Shown: positions 58,281 through 64,000 of the stretch, one piece after another
Layout of the letters: every line of letters begins with the position of its first letter
Numbering within the stretch: position 1 is the first letter of the stretch
Assembly (NCBI GenBank): GCA_018296165.2
Contig: JACKQL020000174.1
Span: forward strand, 1-64,000
Source of the DNA: Termitomyces sp. T153
Taxonomy: Eukaryota; Basidiomycota; Agaricomycetes; Agaricales; Lyophyllaceae
Direction: 5' to 3'
Length of the DNA stretch: 64,000 bases
Made by a program: the position numbers and the translations under genes
Notes under the pieces: generated by a model
Database searches by the model: none
What the model was told of the DNA's origin: nothing
What the model saw: only the letters and a program-made list of their open reading frames with translations

Positions 58281-59646
58281 GTAAGCAGAGTTTGAAGGCT
58301 CATAGATGCCAGCCTTGATCTTGTCATGAATGATTTCACATACTTCCTTCTCTAGTCCTGGAGGTATGGGGCAATTGTGCTGGACCCAAGGTATGTGTGG
58401 AATCATCAGTATGCAAAATGGTGGAAAGAAGTTGGAGTGCAAACTTCCTCATTCAGAATCCTCCCAAGCAAAAGCTTTTTCTTCCTTGGTGACCATGTCA
58501 ACAAGAACATTGATTTTGTTGCTAGTGAGAAAGCCCGTGTCATAGTCTTTGACAAGTTTTGCTTGTTGTTTGCTAGTGAATCATTGTGTCAGAATGAATG
58601 GCAATGGATGGGGGTCAAGTGGAGGCATTATTGCTAGCAGAATACTAATAATATGTCACTTGATTCAAAAGTCTTTGCTGACATGGCTGGCAACTGGTTT
58701 GGTTTTCATAGTAACAGGCTTGTACTTCTTCTTTACCTGGACTCCTTCTTGCTTTGGGGGTTTGTTAGTGACAAATTGAGTGGGGAAAGGGATGTGAACA
58801 TATGTGGGGGTAGCATTTGTATTGTTTATATTAAAAGGGAAAATCTGTCCAAGAATCAAAGGATTATATGCATCAGTGGAAACAAGATAAGAGTGAGGCA
58901 GAAGGGAAAAATCAGCAAGGTCACTAGTAGTAGCATAAAGATATGCTAGGGCAGGGTTTGTCTGTGTGTTAGAATCAGTGTGTACAATGTCTTTGTCCAA
59001 ATCACAAGAAGCTATATAAGTTGCTAGACCAGTTGAATGATCATAGCTGATAACAACTGCTATGTCACTATTGTCATTGTTAATGTCTTTGGCAATGGAA
59101 GCAGTGGGGTGCTTCAGTTTTGAAGCATATGTTTTGGCAGTTGTTTCTTTTAGATTTACCACATGGAAAGGTTGGAATCATGCACTATATGCCAGTGTTG
59201 AGGTCAGTGATTGTTATAATGGTCTTGACATTGTTAAGAGTGTTGACCATACTTTGAGTTAAAACATCAAAGGGGTGTCCAAGAAGAATGTTGTAAGTGG
59301 GTGACCATAAAACATGGATTTGCAAATAGACCATTACATTGCCAATAGTGCAAGGTACATTACAAGCAAGTCCCAGTGATTGATCCATAGTGCTGTTAGT
59401 GCTCTGCATATTCAAAACAATGTTGGTGCTGTAAGCTAAACCAAGGTCACTAGCAATTTCTGTGGACATTGAAATAATCTGTGAACTGCTGTTGTGGATG
59501 CATTCTACTTCTTCTTTGTTATCAACTAGCATCATGACAGAACAAAGCAACTGGGAGTCCTTAGCAACAGTGAGCACCACAGGCTCTTCTCTATGGGGTA
59601 GCAAATTGATGTAGGCTTCAACAGGGTCAACAGATATGAGGGGAGC
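58281..59646 (-). pseudogene. Protease and RT N-terminus of element B
   Basis: The right end is a retropepsin-like domain (LLCSVMMLVDNKEEVECIHN, then SSSQIISMS and NILLGHPFDVLT; 59185-59646). Next comes a linker (58665-59162), then the RT start (LVDMVTKEEKAFAWEDSE, IHDKIKAGIYEPSNSAY; 58281-58600). The catalytic Asp position before the Gly/Ser of the protease reads HNSSSQI, so it seems lost. The sequence upstream is cut off by element 3. Confidence 0.75.
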
Positions 59647-60647
59647 TGTCACGACCCACTCCCTAGCTCCCTAGACACTGCTCCCAACCCCTCCCGATTT
59701 CCCGCCTAACTCCCCGGAACCCCGCCCACACTTTCGACGCTCACACCGGACAACTCCGACGCTTCTCCGGCAAACCCCGACGGCAACTCCCTCTCCGTAA
59801 CCATTGACACCCCCTTGAAACCTCCCCCCACCGCTCCTGGCCACCTCATACGTCCCCGACCCTCTACCCTAGTTTACCCGACCCGTCCCGGAGTGTCACG
59901 ACGCCCCCGGAGCGGCCGCACCCCCAACTGACCCCATCAGAATACTGCCACGGCCCGACCTTGGATTGTACCCGACACCCATCGACTCAGCACAGCTCCA
60001 TCGACCCCCGCCATCATATCCGCCACCCTCGGAGGCACCCAGTAGTCGGTATATAAGCCATAGAATAACTCCTCGAACTTTAGTCTTGATATTACACTTT
60101 ACCGGTTTCCTATGTTTTGTCTCTCGTCTCGTCTCTATTTCTGTTTCTAGGTTTCGAATTTATCTTTTCTCAGTCTCGTCTCGTCTCCGTCTCGTCTTGA
60201 CTGTACATACTTCCTTTGTTTCTCTGAAGTTCCCTTGCTCCCTACGTCAGTACGAACTCCGCGCACGCGCCACGACCTGAACATTCTTAACAACAACTCC
60301 GGACCTCGCTACCCGCTCGGCCCCGGAAACCACCAAGCCCCGGTCATCCCCTGTCCAACTCCGACCCCGCCCCCCATCAACCGAGAAGCCTCCGCCTACC
60401 CCACAAATCTACTTGTGCGCCCACTAATTAGCCCTGACACCCACCCTGGGTCAACGACCAGTACCTCCGGTCTTAGACCCCTCTGAATCACTCAGGACTT
60501 ACTCGGGCCGCTATCCCTAGGGACCCCTCGCAAGCTTTCCCCACCTCCGCTCCAACTCCGGGCGCCTGGTTATAAGCGCAGGACATCGCGTCCGCCTAGT
60601 AAGGACTCGCCAGTGTACTGAGCCCCCGTTGTCAGCGGAACCTGACA
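59647..60647 (+). repeat. 5' LTR of element 3
   Basis: 1001 bp from TGTCACGACC to ACCTGACA, similar to the LTRs of element 1 and rich in CG sites. It is complete. Confidence 0.95.
60050..60094 (+). promoter_or_regulatory. LTR promoter: TATA box and self-primer of element 3
   Basis: TATATAA at 60050-60056 and AGTCTTGATATTA at 60082-60094, again 32 bp apart and exactly complementary to 60648-60660. Confidence 0.75.
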
Positions 60648-60660
60648 TAATATCAAGACT
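60648..60660 (+). other. Self-priming primer-binding site of element 3
   Basis: TAATATCAAGACT directly after the LTR, identical to 980-992 in element 1. Confidence 0.8.
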
Positions 60661-60679
60661 CCCCCTTACCCCGTTCTCG

Positions 60680-63190
60680 ATGTCTGCGTTTAACCCCACG
60701 TACAACCCAGTCAGCTACCCAACCGACGCCTACGGCTGGCCCATATTGGAAAATTCCTATGCCCCATTCTACCCGGGTCCCTTTGCGGACCAATACGTGC
60801 CCCGTCACTGGACCCCTGACCCCAACCAGGTGTTCTACACCCCCTCCATCAGCCAGGGAATACCCCCAGGCTGGCGCCGCCCTCCCGCATTCCACGCCGA
60901 TGGCAACAACCCCCGTATCAACCCCGGAGGATACTCCGCAGCACCCCCCAACCCCGCCTACCTTCCCCCCGCCCATTATTATGCGTATCCAATCCCCGCT
61001 GCAGCCCCAGCCCCTCCGGAAGCTACGGATAACTATTCCCCACCCCGCCCACCATTCGCCGTTCAAACCCCTCCTTCCCCCAGGCAGCAGAGGATCGAAG
61101 CCTACGCCCAGCAACGCGACGAAGTCCTCCGCTTCCTTCGCCTGTCCCCTGCGGAATTCGCAAGGCGTACCCGCACCTTCCTTACCAGCCTAGGCTACCC
61201 CGACACCTCCGCAACCCCGGAGGTCTGGGCGGACCGACTCCTCGACTTCCACGAACGCTACCTGCAAGGGAACCTCCCGGAGAATACGCAAGGCACCCTG
61301 GGCCTCGACGAGAACTTACGGAACGAGCTCCACGCCTTGGTCGAAGAAATCCACACTAGCCCGAACCCCCGCCCCTTCGAAGATCCCCTGGATCCCGCCC
61401 GCTCCTTCCACGTGCAACGCGAGGAACCCGTCGGGACATGAAATGAAGCCCCATCTTCCGTTCCCCGCCAGCAGGAAGAACTCAACGCGGCCTCCAGCAT
61501 CTTGAGGAATCTCAACCCCGCGGGGGGGCTGTTCGACCAACCCGCCGCCCACACCCTGGCCCTCTCCGCCCGGCCCCGGGCCAGCTCGGTGCCCAGCGCC
61601 TTCCGAACCTGGGATCAACCCGCCATCCCCGAAATCCGCTCCCAACGACCGTCCCTACGCGTCAACGACGACAACCGGACCCTCTCCTATATTGACGAGC
61701 CGGGCAACCCCGTCGACGAACACCCCCCGCGCAACGGGCCCCAACGAGACCGACCCCCCCATTTCGACCTCCGCGCCCCTCGTAGCAACGCCCCTCCGCC
61801 CCGTCCCAACGCCCCAGCCCCCCCGCGACAGCCCCTGGGCCCCGGGGCGCCCCGACCCCCTCTGTCCGCCAACCCCTTTCGTCCCCCGCCCGCCCCGATG
61901 CCTAACCCCCCCAACGACATCAACTATTTCGGACCCCCGAATCCCGGAGGACCCTCTCCCCCTCGATGGGCCCCAGGACCCGCCCCGGGTAGTGTAGGTC
62001 AAAACCCCGGTGGGGGACCACCCAATGGCGGACCCCCAGGAGGATGGGGCCCGGCGATGGACAACTTCCCCCCCCAGCGCGGAAACGGAAACAACTACTA
62101 CTACTACTACAACGCCGGACCCCCACCCCGAACTCAAAATTTGCAGGACGACACCCGCGACGCACTGGCCCGGGAAGGAAAGCTCGACATCCAGAAGCCC
62201 GAACCCTTCACCGGCCGCGACCCCCGGAAGTGGCGAATCTTCCTGACCCAGTGCTTAACTATGTTTCAAGCTAAGCCCATCACTTTTCAGCTTGAGAGCT
62301 CACGAGTAGCCTTCGCCACATCATACTTACAGGGCATCGCTTTCGACCACTACACCGCGCTACTCCGGTTCGACCCAAACAATCCCGTACTCTCCCATTG
62401 GCTCGCTTTCACTCAAGAGTTCTCGAGTAAGTTTGGCGTCTTTGACACCGTAGCAGAGGCGGAGGAAAATCTCTTCAACCTCCGAATGCGCGACAACGAA
62501 CGCTTCACGACCTTCATCATACGGTTCAAACGAGAGGCCTACGAGACCGGCTGGAATTACAACGCCCTCCGGTTTGCCCTCCGTCGTGCCCTGCCCCAAC
62601 GGATCAAGGACGTCCTTCGCCTCGTGCCCAAACAAACCACCTACGATGGGTACAAGGCGCTCGTTACCCAGGTCGACCAACGTTATTGGGAAGATCGCAG
62701 CGAAAACACGGCGCCCCGGACCTCGTGGAATACTTCCGGTAACACCAACTGGCAGACCGGAGCAACCAATGGCATCCGACCCTCCATCCCCGCTAGCCCT
62801 GCTAACCCCGCACCCCGCTTCCCCCCGGGCCGAGGAGTCCCCAACACAAATCGGCCCCCGGGACAGCGACCACCCGCCCAGCTCAACGCCGCCGACCTCC
62901 ACGACACCCCAGTACCTCCGGATACCAATCCCGACAACCGCGACGACATCCCGGACCCCGCCGACGATCAGGAAGCCCTATGCGCAAACAGGATCCAGGA
63001 CAGTCAGTGGATTGACGTGCTGGAAGAAACACAGGAGAAACGACAGAAGGAGGGCGCGTGCATCCTATGTGGTGAGCAGGGACATTTTATTCGCAATTGC
63101 CCTAAACGACAGGTGATGGGACGCGCCGTGTGGACGATCGACGGAGAAGACTGTAACTACCAGTTCACGGAAAACGAGTCGGCGGTTTAG
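60680..63190 (+). pseudogene. gag of element 3, one internal stop
   Basis: A single frame from ATG 60680 to TAG 63188-63190 (836 codons), interrupted only by TGA at 61439-61441 where element 1 has CGA. Parts: a Pro/Tyr-rich N-terminus; a helical segment with QQRDEVLRFLRLSPAEFA; a second Pro-rich region (about 61740-62060); the capsid-like domain (EPFTGRDPRKWRIFLTQCL to ALVTQVDQRYWED); and the CCHC knuckle CILCGEQGHFIRNC. Apart from the one stop it looks functional. Readthrough, a simple mutation and a sequencing error are all possible. Confidence 0.88.
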
Positions 63191-64000
63191 GTCTGGAAGA
63201 CGCACTAGACCGCGGACCACATCCCGACGTCTTCTCCGCCCCAGCCACACTTCTCCGCGCAATGATGCTCGCCCCGGACAACCCCCCAGCACACCTCCCC
63301 TCCCACTCCTCCACAAACCTCCTCCTCCACACCACTCTCCCCTTCACCGACAAGCCCGTCCCCACACTAGTCGACAGCGGTGCCACCGATAACTTTGTTG
63401 ACGAATCCCTGGCAGCGCTTGCCCCACAACCCCTCCGCCGTCTCCCCGCCCCGATCCCCCTCAAACTCTTTGACGGAGACTCTACCCCAGCGGGAGACAT
63501 CACTCATTGCCTAGAAACGACCCTGACCTTCGCCGACGGACAACGGCAAGAACTCCGGCTACTCGTCACAAAATTACACCCCTCCGCCCCCGTCGTCTTA
63601 GGGTTCTCATGGCTCCGCTCCACCAACCCCCGCGTCGATTGGCCCAGTCTCACCCTACGCCTCGACCGGGACAACCCCGCCGATTCTGGGCTGGTACCCT
63701 TCCATGTCCCACCCCCCTCCGAGAGCTCCGAGGCCACGATCAACCAACCCCGGACCCCGCCGCAACTTCGCTCTAGATCTGCGCGATCATTCGTCATCTA
63801 TGTCCGACTTGGCGGCTCGCTCAAGGAACTTCCTGCCCTCGTAGACAGCGGCGCCTCCGGTGTCTTCGTCAGCAACCAACTCGACCTCCGACGCAACGAC
63901 CTCGACAAACCCCTCGAGCTCCAACTCTTCGATGGGAGCCCCGCCACGACAAGAATCACGCAGTACCACGACAACACCCTCACCCTCGATAACGACCTGC
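63157..64000 (+). CDS. pol of element 3, N-terminal part (continues beyond the window)
   Basis: Open in the -1 frame relative to gag from 63157 to the window end, overlapping the last 34 bases of gag. It covers two retropepsin-like domains: domain 1 with PTLVDSGATDNFVDESL and VVLGFSW (from about 63360), and domain 2 with LPALVDSGASGVFVSN (about 63835-63880). Both active-site Asp residues are present here, whereas domain 1 of element 1 has Asn. The first ATG of the frame is at 63262. How ribosomes reach this frame is unclear; I see no classical X-XXY-YYZ slip site in the overlap. Confidence 0.85.

Larger units (their letters stand above)
50050..59646 (-). mobile_element. Element B: second Ty3/gypsy lineage, old and fragmented
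   Basis: Minus-strand gypsy element read right to left: protease, reverse transcriptase, RNase H, integrase with C-terminal domain, then an antisense coding block and a presumed 3' LTR. Its gag and 5' LTR would lie to the right but are cut off by element 3, inserted at 59647. Two solo LTRs interrupt it (57272-58280 and 54738-55688). The protein sequences and LTR differ clearly from the element-1 family. CG sites are almost absent and stops frequent. The left border is only approximate. Confidence 0.8.
59647..64000 (+). mobile_element. Element 3: younger copy of the element-1 chromovirus family (cut by window end)
   Basis: Starts with TGTCACGACC inside element B. 5' LTR, self-priming site, gag and the first part of pol follow in the same order and with close sequence similarity to element 1, but with far fewer defects. 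The left flank GGAGC (59642-59646) should reappear after its 3' LTR, outside the window. Whether it has the antisense gene cannot be seen here. Confidence 0.93.

Noticed and set aside
63157..63190. Classical -1 slippery heptamer in the gag/pol overlap
   Set aside because: GGAAAAC and GGTTTAG were considered, but neither fits X-XXY-YYZ in the gag frame.
1..64000. CRISPR array, bacterial-type operons, riboswitches
   Set aside because: The sequence is eukaryotic; no regularly spaced repeat array or such regulatory fold was seen.

Overview
The window is a piece of a filamentous basidiomycete genome, most likely an Agaricomycete. The host genes are cut by many 45-75 nt introns, the transposon families (Tf1/sushi-type chromovirus, Plavaka-type transposase, Tad1-like LINE, Tc1/mariner) are those usual in Agaricomycetes, and the recognisable genes are fungal. 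I cannot name a species.

Layout. 1-10806: an LTR retrotransposon of the chromodomain Ty3/gypsy class (element 1), decayed in gag and pol but carrying an intact, spliced gene on the opposite strand between pol and the 3' LTR. Its 3' LTR sits inside a broken Tc1/mariner transposase (10807-11640). 12061-29818: a compact island of six host genes: a DUG2-type WD40/M20 peptidase, a V-ATPase proteolipid subunit, a ZCCHC10-like zinc-knuckle protein, a large disordered protein with two UIM-like and several SIM-like motifs, a GT61/DUF563 glycosyltransferase and the CHL1/DDX11-type helicase. For each I worked out an exon chain whose summed length is a multiple of three. A 203-bp palindromic MITE lies between the first two genes. 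29819-42025: old repeats almost without CG dinucleotides by eye, namely three antisense-oriented solo LTRs of the element-1 family, a Plavaka-type transposase split by one of them, and remnants of other genes. 42026-48309: a full-length Tad1-like LINE with 12-bp target duplications and a poly(A) tail. 48310-59646: a second, older gypsy lineage (element B, minus strand), interrupted by two solo LTRs, again with antisense coding remnants beyond its integrase. 59647-64000: a third full-size copy of the element-1 family (element 3), cut by the window end and much less decayed.

How it fits together. Element-1 family members carry a 13-nt primer-binding site just after the 5' LTR that is the exact complement of the predicted first bases of their own transcript, about 32 bp past a TATA box. 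This is the arrangement known for self-priming Tf1/sushi elements. Pol begins with two retropepsin-like domains in tandem. The antisense gene encodes a six-cysteine cluster of Zn2Cys6 spacing, a basic nuclear-signal-like stretch and a coiled coil; a decayed counterpart occurs at the same position in element B. Nearly all disabling changes I could compare are C-to-T or G-to-A at CG sites, which suggests cytosine methylation followed by deamination. The degree of CG loss orders the insertions in time: element B, the Plavaka element and solo LTRs S2/S3 are old; S1 is intermediate; S4, the LINE and elements 1 and 3 are younger.
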